Assembly: GCA_903896585.1 (NCBI GenBank)
Contig: CAITYI010000351.1
Coordinates: 1 to 26,414 of the forward strand
Source: an uncultured bacterium
Lineage (GTDB): Bacteria; Actinomycetota; Actinomycetes; S36-B12
Length of the DNA: 26,414 nucleotides
Reading direction: 5' to 3'
The position numbers and the translations under genes are program-made. This document shows positions 6,164-14,573 of the stretch, one piece after another; position 1 is the stretch's first letter; each line of letters opens with the position of its first letter. The notes beneath the pieces were generated by a model, which saw only the letters and a list, made by a program, of their open reading frames with translations, did not search any database and was not told where the DNA came from.

Positions 6164-7222
6164 ATGTTGTCATCTCGAATGTCGATTGGTGTGGCCGTGG
6201 CTGTTGTCGCGGGACTCCTTGGATTCGCCCCGGCTTCCGCGGTGCCGTCGGTGGAGCGGGACAAGGTGGTGGCACAGGGTCTGACATCGCCGTGGGGATT
6301 AGCTTTCCTTTCCAACGGTAAGGCGTGGGTGAGCGAACGTGATACCGCACTGATTAAGGAAATTGACCCGTCTAAGCCAGCTGGTCGAAATACCCGGACG
6401 GTAGGCAAGATCGCTGGAGTCGAGCCATCGGGTGAAGGTGGACTTCTGGGAATTGCCCTGTCTCAGTCACAAAATGAGTTGTATGCCTATTACACGGCAG
6501 CAAAGGACAACCGGGTTGTACGGATCCCGATTGTTGGTGGCAAGTTGGGTAAACCAACCGTGATCCTGTCGGGGATTCCTAAAAATTCGTATCACAATGG
6601 AGGGCGCATTTTGGTGCGACCCGATGGTGGTATTTACGTGGCCACAGGTGACGCGGGAGACCCTGATCTGTCACAGATCCCCAATAACTTGGGCGGAAAA
6701 ATCCTGTTAATTGATCGCAATGGAAAAGCCATGGGTGGTCCGCGAGTGTTCAGTTCTGGTCACCGCAACGTCCAGGGTCTTGCCCTCGATAGCCGCGGGC
6801 AGTTGTGGGCGAGTGAATTTGGCAGTAAAGATGCAGATGAATTGAACTTGATTCAACGTGGCAAGAACTATGGCTGGCCCCTTTATGAGGGATACAGCAC
6901 CAATCCGAATTATGTGAGCCCGAAAATGCAATGGGCCCCGACATCACTGGCGTCACCTAGCGGAATCGCGATCGCGGACGACAATGCTTTTGTTGCGAGT
7001 TTGCGCGGCGAAGTGTTGTGGCAGGTGCCATTAACCGGTGTTACTTCTGCGGATCCCAAAGCACAAACTCCCATTGCGGTGAAATTGGGTGACCTAGGAC
7101 GGTTGCGCACCATTGAACAGGCACCGGACGGCTCACTGTGGTTGATCTCGAGTAACACCGATGGTCGTGGTGATCCATCACGGGTAGATGACCGCATTTA
7201 CCGATTGAAGATGCTGAATTAA
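6164..7222 (+). CDS. Exported PQQ-dependent aldose/sorbosone dehydrogenase family protein
   Basis: The protein is a six-bladed beta-propeller of the soluble glucose/sorbosone dehydrogenase (GSDH, YliI-like) family. Family motifs appear in order: LTSPWGLAFLSNGKAWVSER, GEGGLLGIALS, SYHNGGRILV (putative catalytic His), ATGDAGD, NLGGKILLIDRNG, SGHRNVQGLA (PQQ-contacting Arg), ASEFGSKDADELNLI and GKNYGWP. ATG 6164 gives a signal peptide with an Arg before the hydrophobic core and a cleavage site near ASA; upstream starts (6101, 6137) only add an odd polar stretch. The enzymes oxidise aldoses at C1 using PQQ. No PQQ synthesis genes are visible here, so the cofactor may be made elsewhere or scavenged. 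Its TAA shares the tetramer TTAA with the mutY stop codon. Confidence 0.88.
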   Translation: MLSSRMSIGVAVAVVAGLLGFAPASAVPSVERDKVVAQGLTSPWGLAFLSNGKAWVSERDTALIKEIDPSKPAGRNTRTVGKIAGVEPSGEGGLLGIALSQSQNELYAYYTAAKDNRVVRIPIVGGKLGKPTVILSGIPKNSYHNGGRILVRPDGGIYVATGDAGDPDLSQIPNNLGGKILLIDRNGKAMGGPRVFSSGHRNVQGLALDSRGQLWASEFGSKDADELNLIQRGKNYGWPLYEGYSTNPNYVSPKMQWAPTSLASPSGIAIADDNAFVASLRGEVLWQVPLTGVTSADPKAQTPIAVKLGDLGRLRTIEQAPDGSLWLISSNTDGRGDPSRVDDRIYRLKMLN

Positions 7223-8130
7223 CTTTCTGGAAGTGACACCTTCCCTCGCGGGACATCGATGATTAATTCTTCTTTAATTAGTGATTGAAGTGCGCGATCA
7301 AATTGCTGTTCGTTTTTTGCGCTTTTCCTCAATTGCTTGATGGGTAGTGCTACATCACTGGATCGGAGTTCACGCAGAATTCGACCGCGTTCTTGGCGGT
7401 CACTTCCCTCGTATTTTGCTTGAGTCCGAGGCCTACCCACGTTTTGTGGTTGACCGGATGTAAACCACAGACAATTTTTCCGAATGGGACACTTAGTGCA
7501 CTGAGGGTTCTGTGCGGTGCAGACCAATGCACCCAATTCCATGGAAGCAGCCGCCCATAGTGGCGCACGTGCTGGATTTTTTGGCACCAGTGATTGCGCA
7601 AATGCGCGCTCAACAGCGGAGAGTGAATTTGCTGGGTGAGCTTGACCCAACCAAGCTCGAGAGATCACCCGGCGCACATTAATGTCCATGACAAAAGTTG
7701 GTTGGTCAAAAGCGAAAGCCAAAATTGCATTAGCCGTGTATTCACCGACACCGGGTAAAGCAATGAGTTGTTCAAATGTCTGCGGTACTTGGTTATCAAA
7801 TTGGGTGGCAATTATTTGAGCACTGCGGTGTAGTCGCACCGCCCTTCGCGGGTATCCAAGATTCGCCCACAAGCGGATCGCATCGGCGGGCGTTGCCGTT
7901 GCTAAAGCATTGGGGGTGGGCCACGTGGTCATCCATTCGACCCACGCGGGTAGCACCCGATTCACGGGGGTCTGCTGGAGCATGAACTCACTGACCATTA
8001 CCCCCCAGGGATCCGGATTGATGTTTGTTACCGACCGTCGCCAGGGTAAATCGCGCGCGCAGCCCTGAAACCACCGAATAACGGTGCTGGTCTTAGGGGG
8101 AGTCTTAGGGGGATTTGTGGGTGGCTGCAC
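7219..8130 (-). CDS. mutY: A/G-specific adenine DNA glycosylase MutY
   Basis: MutY removes adenine opposite 8-oxoguanine. The 303-residue protein shows the catalytic Glu in SEFMLQQTPVNRV (E48, Q52-Q53), the helix-hairpin-helix LPGVGEYTANAIL (125-137), the catalytic Asp in FVMDINVRRV (D149), and the 4Fe-4S ligands C204-X6-C211-X2-C214-X5-C220. The C-terminal part after residue 225 is short, as in other actinobacteria. The only start after an in-frame stop is GTG 8130, where a GGAGG overlaps the start codon, an unusual spacing. The N-terminus is Pro-rich because a 12-bp tandem duplication (8091-8114) repeats the residues PPKT. The gene overlaps the convergent dehydrogenase gene at their stops. 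Confidence 0.95.
   Translation of the reverse strand: MQPPTNPPKTPPKTSTVIRWFQGCARDLPWRRSVTNINPDPWGVMVSEFMLQQTPVNRVLPAWVEWMTTWPTPNALATATPADAIRLWANLGYPRRAVRLHRSAQIIATQFDNQVPQTFEQLIALPGVGEYTANAILAFAFDQPTFVMDINVRRVISRAWLGQAHPANSLSAVERAFAQSLVPKNPARAPLWAAASMELGALVCTAQNPQCTKCPIRKNCLWFTSGQPQNVGRPRTQAKYEGSDRQERGRILRELRSSDVALPIKQLRKSAKNEQQFDRALQSLIKEELIIDVPRGKVSLPES
8091..8114 (-). repeat. 12-bp tandem duplication inside mutY 5' end
   Basis: TCTTAGGGGGAG is followed immediately by TCTTAGGGGGAT. It keeps the frame and encodes a doubled PPKT ahead of the catalytic domain, so length variation here would be tolerated. Confidence 0.7.
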
Positions 8131-8193
8131 CTCCGAATCGTTTCACGCCTGCCATGAAATCGCAGGGGAGCGGTGCCGTATTAGTCTTAAGTC

Positions 8194-8820
8194 GTGAGTG
8201 TGAATCCGATCGGCCCCGAGCCAGCCAGCGTGTATTGGGTCCGCCGCGCCGCACTGATTCTCGTGGTCCTCACCTTGGTGGTAGCGCTGATCTGGATGGC
8301 TCGCAGTATTTTTGGTAGCGGATCCAACGGTGAGACCAGCCCGGCCGACTCGGGTACCACTTCAACTGAAGTGACCCCCGAGACTGTCGTGGCTGAAGAA
8401 GAAGTTGTGGTGAATACCGAACCGGTGGGGTGCCTTGATTCCGCGATTTATGTAGAAGCGACCACCGACTCAGGAGCCTATATTGTCGGGGCGAAACCGG
8501 TTCTCACCCTGACAATTGAAAATCAAGGAACTGTTCCATGCCTTCGTGATGTTGGCCCCAAGGCCAATGAACTCGAAGTGGAATCGGGTGGATACCACGT
8601 GTGGTCAAGTGATGACTGCAGTAACAATAAGAAAGCCAGGGTGGTCACTCTCAAACCCGGGGACAAAGTGCAATCCACCATCACGTGGAATGGGCGTTTG
8701 AGTCAAAAGGGGTGCCCTGACATTAAGAAAGTTGCTCAACCTGGTCGGTACGTTGTCATTGGCCGAAATCTCGATGTGCGCAGCGATTCCACCCCGTTTG
8801 CCATTACGGCGAAGGACTGA
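8194..8820 (+). CDS. Membrane-anchored protein with extracytoplasmic Ig-like domain, mutY-adjacent family
   Basis: The 208-residue protein has a short cytoplasmic N-terminus, one transmembrane helix (about residues 21-36, ALILVVLTLVVALIWM), a low-complexity Ser/Thr/Glu/Val linker (45-72), and a C-terminal beta-rich domain. That domain carries four Cys residues spaced like disulfide partners (GCLDSAIYV, VPCLRDVG, DDCSNN, KGCPDIKK) and the phrase LKPGDKVQSTITWNG. The latter resembles BsuPI-type or other Ig-like domains of cell-surface proteins. A similar membrane protein sits between disA and mutY in mycobacteria (Rv3587c region), and the position agrees. The start is GTG, 63 bp from the divergent mutY. 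Function is unknown; a periplasmic binding or cell-wall role is only a guess. Confidence 0.7.
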   Translation: MSVNPIGPEPASVYWVRRAALILVVLTLVVALIWMARSIFGSGSNGETSPADSGTTSTEVTPETVVAEEEVVVNTEPVGCLDSAIYVEATTDSGAYIVGAKPVLTLTIENQGTVPCLRDVGPKANELEVESGGYHVWSSDDCSNNKKARVVTLKPGDKVQSTITWNGRLSQKGCPDIKKVAQPGRYVVIGRNLDVRSDSTPFAITAKD

Positions 8821-8821
8821 A

Positions 8822-10192
8822 TTAATCCCGCTGGCGCGCAACTTCACCGATTGCCGTGATTGCTTCTGAGATATTCGCAACCGGGTGAGTGGTAATTCCA
8901 GCGACCTTGACCTGTGCGCCGGCCGGAATAATCGCGTGAGTGAACCCAAGCCGTGAGGCTTCACTCAGTCTTTTTTCCAAGCCGGTGACTCGTCGAATGT
9001 CACCGGCGAGCCCGATCTCACCGATGGCAACCAAGCTGCTCGGCAGGGGAACATCTTTCACACTGCTGACAATCGCGAGGGCGGTTGCCAGATCGGTGGC
9101 CGGTTCCAAAAGTCGCATGCCACCCACCGTGGCAACAAAACAATCGGCAGTGGAGAGTTTCAGATTCGCTCGACGTTCCAAGATTCCGAGCATCATGGCG
9201 GTGCGAGAGGAATCCAACCCGCTGGTTACCCGACGCGGTTGGGGCGAACTGGAGGGGGCAATCAACGCCTGCACTTCAGCGACCAATGGTCGTTTTCCCT
9301 CCACCGTAATAGTGACGCAGGTGCCGGCAGCAGGAGTCGTGCGATCGCCGAGGAATAAACCACTGGGGTCGGGCAAGCCGTGGATACCATCTTCACTTAA
9401 TTCGAAGCACCCGATTTCATCTGCTGGACCGTAGCGATTCTTGACCGCGCGCACCAAACGCAATGGACCGTGCCGGTCACCTTCGAATTGCAGAACAACG
9501 TCCACCAGATGCTCAAGGGCGCGGGGGCCAGCGACTGAACCATCTTTTGTCACGTGGCCAACGAGAACGGTAGTCATGTTTCGGGCTTTCGCGGTTGCGA
9601 TGAGGGCGGCTGCAACTTCCTTGACCTGTGTCACTCCACCTGACACACCTTCAATGTCCGAGCTTTGAATTGTTTGAACCGAGTCAACAATTAACAAGGA
9701 GGGTTGGGTTTCCTCAACGTGACCGAGTGTTAGACCCAGATCGGTTTCAGCCACGAGATACAGCGAATCACTCAGTGCGCCAATGCGTTCGGCACGCAAG
9801 CGGACCTGTGCTGCTGATTCTTCGCCGGTGACGTAGAGAACTTTGTTGCCCTGATTGGCCCACTCCGCAGCAACGGTGAGCAGCAGAGTGGATTTACCCA
9901 CACCAGGCTCACCGGCAAGGAGAAGTACTGCACCGGGGACAAACCCGCCCCCGAGAGCCCGGTCAAACTCACTGATGCCGGTGCTTGATGCTTGGGCTTG
10001 GGTGATGTCGATGCTTGTGATGGGAATGGCCGGGGTACTGGAGCGCTTCGCTTGGGTGGCCCCCTTCGCAGCACCGACTTCCGCAACCGTGCCCCACGCT
10101 TGGCACTCACCACAGCGGCCCGCCCACTTGGCACTGGACCAGCCGCATTCGGCACACCTATATAGGGGTGCTTTCGCGGCTGCCTTTGCCAT
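8822..10192 (-). CDS. radA: DNA repair protein RadA
   Basis: RadA is a RecA-like ATPase and DnaB-type helicase that promotes branch migration in recombination. The 456-residue protein has the N-terminal zinc finger (C13, C16, C27, C30), a Walker A motif (GEPGVGKS, 94-101), a Walker B strand (LLIVDSVQT), the RadA-specific KNRYGPADE motif, and a C-terminal Lon-protease-like domain ending near GEVARQRD. ATG 10192 is preceded by GAGGA, and this ribosome site overlaps the TGA of the upstream Cys-rich gene, so translation of the two is probably coupled. It ends 1 bp from the convergent membrane-protein gene. In many actinobacteria disA follows radA; here it does not. Confidence 0.96.
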   Translation of the reverse strand: MAKAAAKAPLYRCAECGWSSAKWAGRCGECQAWGTVAEVGAAKGATQAKRSSTPAIPITSIDITQAQASSTGISEFDRALGGGFVPGAVLLLAGEPGVGKSTLLLTVAAEWANQGNKVLYVTGEESAAQVRLRAERIGALSDSLYLVAETDLGLTLGHVEETQPSLLIVDSVQTIQSSDIEGVSGGVTQVKEVAAALIATAKARNMTTVLVGHVTKDGSVAGPRALEHLVDVVLQFEGDRHGPLRLVRAVKNRYGPADEIGCFELSEDGIHGLPDPSGLFLGDRTTPAAGTCVTITVEGKRPLVAEVQALIAPSSSPQPRRVTSGLDSSRTAMMLGILERRANLKLSTADCFVATVGGMRLLEPATDLATALAIVSSVKDVPLPSSLVAIGEIGLAGDIRRVTGLEKRLSEASRLGFTHAIIPAGAQVKVAGITTHPVANISEAITAIGEVARQRD

Positions 10193-10203
10193 GGGTGAAA
10201 TCC

Positions 10204-10998
10204 TCAGTTAACGGGTGGATCCGCGGGGTGAACGGATAGGCCAATTCTGGCAGCCTCGGCACTCTTTTTACCCCGCTGATTGAAGTCTGTGAGTACCTGT
10301 TCGCGATTTTTGCAGAGTTTCACGAGTTCCTCGTACGCCAGTTTGCCGATCAACGCCACGATTTCGTCCTTGGAGTTGATATAAACCGGCTCAGGGGCGT
10401 TGTGAGCCTCGGTGTTACCGGTGCAGTACCAGTGGAAGTCGTGCCCGCCCTCGCCCCAACCGCGGCGGTCGTACTCGCCCAGAACCACCACGAGCCGCTC
10501 GCGGCCGTCTTCCTGGTCTTGTTTTTCATAGGTTCGGCGCAGGGGCAGTTGCCAACAGACCTCGGGCTTGGTTTCTATGAAAGAAACACCCTCTTGGATT
10601 GCCAGGTGGTGCAGGGCGCAGCCATAGCCACCCTCGAAGTCCTGGTTATTGTGAAAAATGCAGGCACCGTTGACCACTCGGGTTTTATCCGCGCCATCTT
10701 CTTTTTCGATCCACCCCTTTTTACCGTGACCGGTTTCGTAGTTCTCCCACAGTTCTGGTGTTAGTTTCTTGACCCAGGTCCTTACCCGTTTTTCATCCTT
10801 TTTCTCGGAGAAGTGGGCACCATGCACACAGCAACCGGCATCTGGTTTGTCGGCATCAATACCTTTGCAGCCGCGACCGAAAATACAGTTGTACTTGGAA
10901 GTGAGCCAGGTGAGGTCACACCGGATCAGTTGATCGGTGTCGGCAGGGTCAACGAACTCGACCCATTGGCGAGGGAAATCAAGGGGGACTTCAGGCAC
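10204..10998 (-). CDS. Conserved Cys-rich protein, possible metal/Fe-S cluster protein, upstream of radA
   Basis: The 264-residue soluble protein has no signal peptide or membrane segment. It holds ten Cys, mostly in a pattern suggestive of metal or cluster binding: C27, C38, C44, C56-C57, C113, C127 and C148, with GCALHHLA and KPEVCWQLPL motifs. This order (Cys cluster, GxCALH, KPxxCxxxP) resembles DUF3109/YkgJ-type cysteine-cluster proteins, although the family assignment is tentative. The C-terminal 60 residues are helical and basic. It starts with GTG and precedes radA by 11 bp, with the radA ribosome site overlapping its stop, so it may be tied to RadA or DNA maintenance. No reaction is proposed. 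Confidence 0.75.
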   Translation of the reverse strand: MPEVPLDFPRQWVEFVDPADTDQLIRCDLTWLTSKYNCIFGRGCKGIDADKPDAGCCVHGAHFSEKKDEKRVRTWVKKLTPELWENYETGHGKKGWIEKEDGADKTRVVNGACIFHNNQDFEGGYGCALHHLAIQEGVSFIETKPEVCWQLPLRRTYEKQDQEDGRERLVVVLGEYDRRGWGEGGHDFHWYCTGNTEAHNAPEPVYINSKDEIVALIGKLAYEELVKLCKNREQVLTDFNQRGKKSAEAARIGLSVHPADPPVN

Positions 10999-11053
10999 GG
11001 CCTGAGCCTAGGTCAATTAACTCTTGACCGCAGCATTGGCTGGCTCAAGTCAC

Positions 11054-11101
11054 TTGAACACTGATACGGGTGAACGCTGATGCGCGTGAACACTCATGTG
11101 C
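11054..11101 (+). repeat. Three 16-bp tandem repeats in a divergent promoter region
   Basis: Units at 11054-11069, 11070-11085 and 11086-11101 follow the consensus GTGAACRCTGATRCGC with two to four changes each. A perfect inverted repeat, TCAAGT-C-ACTTGA (11045-11057), overlaps the first unit. The array lies between the divergent Cys-rich/radA and ppx genes, so it may be a regulator-binding array. Confidence 0.65.
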
Positions 11102-11156
11102 GACTCGCACCCGGTGTGATCGGAGTGTTACTCGCAACGCCCAGTAATGTGAGCCT

Positions 11157-12083
11157 GTGCGATTAGGGGTACTAGACATTGGATCAAATACTGTCCACTC
11201 ATTGGTGGTCGACGCACATTATGGCGGAGCCCCCACACCCGCGCATAAAAGCAAACTCGAACTCCGGCTGGCTCAATTCGCCGACACCACCGGAGTTATA
11301 TCCGATGAAGCAATCGAAACACTTATTGATTTCATAATTCAAAGCCAAGTTACGTCGGAAAAGTTGGGCGTCAGTCAAACAATTGCCTTTGCAACATCGG
11401 CAATCCGCGATGCACCAAATCAAGCTAAGTTGCGCGAACGAGTGGAAAATGAAACTGGAATCCACATCGATGTCTTGAGTGGTGAAACCGAAGCTGAATT
11501 GACTTTCCTGGCCGCTCGCCGGTGGGTCGGATGGTCTGCAGGAAGGCTCATGGTCTTTGACATTGGTGGCGGATCCCTGGAGCTAGCTGTCGGTGACGAT
11601 GAAGAACCCGACAGTGCGGCATCCCTTCCTCTCGGCGCTGGCCTGTTGACCCGTGAGTTCATTACCGTTGATCCACCATTGCCCGAACAAATTAAGGAGC
11701 TACGCAAACACATTCGGGCTGAAATCGCGGCCATGGTGAGCCGGTTATCCAAGGGTGAAAAACCGCGAGCCCATGTAGGAACCTCAAAAACCTTTAAGCA
11801 ACTCGCTCGGATTGCTGGGGCCCCTGATTCATCTGCTGGTATCTATGTGAACCGTAAGTTGTCACTGGCCGGGGTCAGTCAGATCATTGATCGACTTGCC
11901 GACATGGATGAACATCAGCGGCAGGGACTTCCCGGAGTTTCTCCGGGTCGATCAGGTCAAATGCTTGCCGGGGCATTGGTCGCCGAGGCCGCCATGGAAC
12001 TTTTTCATGCCAACAGCATTGCAATTTGTCCATGGGCATTGCGCGAGGGTGTCATTTTGCGATCCCTTGATTCGATGTCGTAG
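11157..12083 (+). CDS. Ppx/GppA-family phosphatase (exopolyphosphatase-like)
   Basis: The protein belongs to the ASKHA fold family that hydrolyses polyphosphate or pppGpp. The first phosphate loop is LDIGSNTVHSLVVDA (residues 6-20), the conserved catalytic-Glu region is SGETEAELTFLA, and the second phosphate loop is VFDIGGGSLELAVG. A third glycine region near HVGTSKTFKQLARIAG completes the family pattern. At 308 residues it is the short, two-domain type, like M. tuberculosis Rv0496 (Ppx1), and lacks the extra C-terminal domains of E. coli Ppx. It starts with GTG. The downstream order (sugar isomerase, proC, bldC, bS22) matches the Rv0496 neighbourhood, with a P-type ATPase inserted here. Confidence 0.9.
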   Translation: MRLGVLDIGSNTVHSLVVDAHYGGAPTPAHKSKLELRLAQFADTTGVISDEAIETLIDFIIQSQVTSEKLGVSQTIAFATSAIRDAPNQAKLRERVENETGIHIDVLSGETEAELTFLAARRWVGWSAGRLMVFDIGGGSLELAVGDDEEPDSAASLPLGAGLLTREFITVDPPLPEQIKELRKHIRAEIAAMVSRLSKGEKPRAHVGTSKTFKQLARIAGAPDSSAGIYVNRKLSLAGVSQIIDRLADMDEHQRQGLPGVSPGRSGQMLAGALVAEAAMELFHANSIAICPWALREGVILRSLDSMS

Positions 12084-12194
12084 GTGCGGGAACAGTCCCT
12101 TGGCTTGGCTTTGTTCGTAGTTTCAACGGGAACCCGGCAGTTGTCTCGAAGTGGGACCCTGACCGGAGGTCTACCCACATGATTGGATGGTGCA

Positions 12195-14573
12195 ATGACC
12201 GCGGTTGAACTGCACGATCTCGATGGTCTGACGACCGCTGAGGTAGCCGAGCGGGTTGCTCGCGGGGAAACAAATGACGCACCCGATGCCAATAGTCGAA
12301 GCCTTTCCAGCATTATTCGTGCTAATACATTAACGTGGTTCAACTTCCTCATCGGATCCCTGTGGATCGTCATGGTAATAGTGGCGCCGTGGCAGGACTC
12401 GCTCTTTGGTCTTGTGATCGTGGCAAATACCTTGATTGGCACAACCCAGGAGTATCGAGCCTCGCGAACATTGGCCAAGTTGGCGGTCATTGGCGAAGCC
12501 AAGCCAATTGTCCGCCGCAACGGTGAAGACATTACGGTCAATTCAAAAGACATTGTTCTCGATGATCTCATCGTCATCAAAATAGGTGATCAACTTGTCG
12601 TCGATGGAGTTGTTGTTACCTCAAATGGTTTAGAAATCGATGAAAGTTTGCTGACGGGCGAAGCTGATCCAGTCGACAAAGTTGTCGGCAATGAAGCCAT
12701 GAGTGGCTCATTTGTGGTTGCAGGGTCAGGCTACTACCGCGCAACTCGGGTGGGTCGGGATTCATTCGCAGCAGGGTTAACCGAACAGGCAAAGAAGTTT
12801 CAAAAAACAGACTCCGAACTGCGTGATTCCATAAATCGGTTTATTCGCTATGTTTCCTATTTCCTGCTGCCTGTGGGGATACTTTTATTTGTGTCGCAGG
12901 TGTTTCGAGCGAAACTTCCGCTTGATGAAGCGATCCGCGGAACCATTGCGGGCATCGTCACCATGGTCCCTGAGGGCTTAGTACTTTTGACCTCAATTGC
13001 CATGGCAGTCTCGGTGATTGCTTTGGCCCGCAAGCGGGTATTGGTACAAGACCTACCAGCGGTCGAGGTACTTGCACGAGTGGACACCGTGTGCGCGGAC
13101 AAAACCGGAACCTTGACCGAGCCGGGTATGCAGGTTCAAGAGGTGGTCGACCTGGTAACCGATTCAGAGATCATTACTCAAGTTCCTCTCGCATTAGGTG
13201 CCCTGGCCTCCATTGATGAAAACCCGAACCCGACGTTGACCGCGATCGCAACAAGGTTCCCGTCTCCGAATTGGGTAGAAGCAAGCAATGTGCCATTTTC
13301 GAGTGCCCGCAAATGGGCAGCGGCAACATTTGAAAAACACGGAACATGGATTATCGGGGCACCTGAAATGGTGGATCCCAGTAACTCGGCCATGCGGAAA
13401 GAATCCGATAAGTACACATCAACCGGTGCTCGCGTTTTGGTTCTGGCAACACATTCGAACTCGGTGACCGCCGACACCGTTTTGACCGAGACCAATGGCG
13501 TGAACTCCGTTGCTTTGATTGTGATCAGCCAAACACTTCGCGCCGATGCCGCCGCCACGGTTCGCTACTTCCTGGACCAGGGGGTCAACGTCAAAGTGAT
13601 TTCCGGTGACAACGCCGAGACTGTGGGGGCAATTGCCCAACAAGCGGGTGTTCCCGGGGCGGATCACCCCTACGACGCTCGCCATTTGCCTACCAGTACA
13701 AGTGAAATCGCCGATGTTCTCGCCACCGAAAACGTTTTTGGCCGGGTAACCCCCGCACAAAAACAAGGCATGGTCGAAGCGCTGCATACCCGGGGCAAAA
13801 CCGTTGCCATGACCGGTGACGGCGTTAACGATGTCCTCGCGCTCAAGAGCGCCGATCTCGGAATTGCCATGGGCTCGGGTGCCGGGGCCACGCGCGCAGT
13901 CGCTCAGATCGTGTTACTTGATGACCAGTGGTCGGTCATGCCTAGTGTTGTGGCACAAGGCCGCAAAGTGCTCGGAAATATTGAACGTGTTGCTGATGTT
14001 TTCCTGACAAAGAGCTTCTACGCCATGATCATCAGTGCAGCGACAGCAATATTTGCGGTCGCATTTCCTTTCCTGCCGCGCCACTTGACCCTTGTGAGCG
14101 CCCTGACGATTGGAATTCCCGGGTTTTTTCTCGCGCTCATGCCCAACACGGAGCGGTTTCGCCCCGGGTTTTTCAATCGGGTTCTGCTATTTGCCATCCC
14201 GGCCGGGATCATTGCTGCGGTATCTGCATTTGCGAGTTACGGCGCAGCTTTGTATTTCAAGGAACCAACGCTGAACGCTCAGTCTGCTGCCACCATCACG
14301 CTGTTTATTGTCACTACTGCGGTACTTGCGCAAAGTGCGCGCCCGCTTAATCTGATTCGCATTGGGATCGTTCTCACCATGGTTTTCATGTTCGTTGCCG
14401 TGTTGTTCATTCCGTTTCTATCGAATTTCTTCGCTTTGGCTCTGGGTCCAGAGAAGTACAGCGTCATCAGTATCTCTGTCGGACTTGTCGGAGCTATCGC
14501 CGTGTGGGTGGTGACCGTGTATACGGATAAGTGGCGCAGAGCCCCGAAAGAAACTGAAGAAGTGCCGTCATGA
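12195..14573 (+). CDS. ctpE: Cation-transporting P-type ATPase, CtpE-like
   Basis: The full-length P-type ATPase (about 792 residues from ATG 12195; a TTG four codons earlier is possible) shows, in order, an A-domain TGE motif (ESLLTGEADP), a PEGL motif in transmembrane helix M4 (VPEGLVLLTSIAMAV), the phosphorylated Asp in DKTGTLTEPGM (D302), and the hinge TGDGVNDVLALKSADLGIAMG. Six further hydrophobic helices follow to the C-terminus. The PEGL motif and size match mycobacterial CtpE (797 aa), reported as a calcium importer, rather than heavy-metal P1B pumps, since no CPC or N-terminal metal-binding domain is present. Its stop overlaps the next start (ATGA), so it is co-translated with the sugar isomerase. 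The ion is inferred from family only. Confidence 0.88.
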   Translation: MTAVELHDLDGLTTAEVAERVARGETNDAPDANSRSLSSIIRANTLTWFNFLIGSLWIVMVIVAPWQDSLFGLVIVANTLIGTTQEYRASRTLAKLAVIGEAKPIVRRNGEDITVNSKDIVLDDLIVIKIGDQLVVDGVVVTSNGLEIDESLLTGEADPVDKVVGNEAMSGSFVVAGSGYYRATRVGRDSFAAGLTEQAKKFQKTDSELRDSINRFIRYVSYFLLPVGILLFVSQVFRAKLPLDEAIRGTIAGIVTMVPEGLVLLTSIAMAVSVIALARKRVLVQDLPAVEVLARVDTVCADKTGTLTEPGMQVQEVVDLVTDSEIITQVPLALGALASIDENPNPTLTAIATRFPSPNWVEASNVPFSSARKWAAATFEKHGTWIIGAPEMVDPSNSAMRKESDKYTSTGARVLVLATHSNSVTADTVLTETNGVNSVALIVISQTLRADAAATVRYFLDQGVNVKVISGDNAETVGAIAQQAGVPGADHPYDARHLPTSTSEIADVLATENVFGRVTPAQKQGMVEALHTRGKTVAMTGDGVNDVLALKSADLGIAMGSGAGATRAVAQIVLLDDQWSVMPSVVAQGRKVLGNIERVADVFLTKSFYAMIISAATAIFAVAFPFLPRHLTLVSALTIGIPGFFLALMPNTERFRPGFFNRVLLFAIPAGIIAAVSAFASYGAALYFKEPTLNAQSAATITLFIVTTAVLAQSARPLNLIRIGIVLTMVFMFVAVLFIPFLSNFFALALGPEKYSVISISVGLVGAIAVWVVTVYTDKWRRAPKETEEVPS

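Noticed and set aside
12005..12580. Minus-strand frame of 191 codons over the start of the P-type ATPase
   Set aside because: It is Arg/Ser-rich, overlaps two solid genes, and shows no motif.
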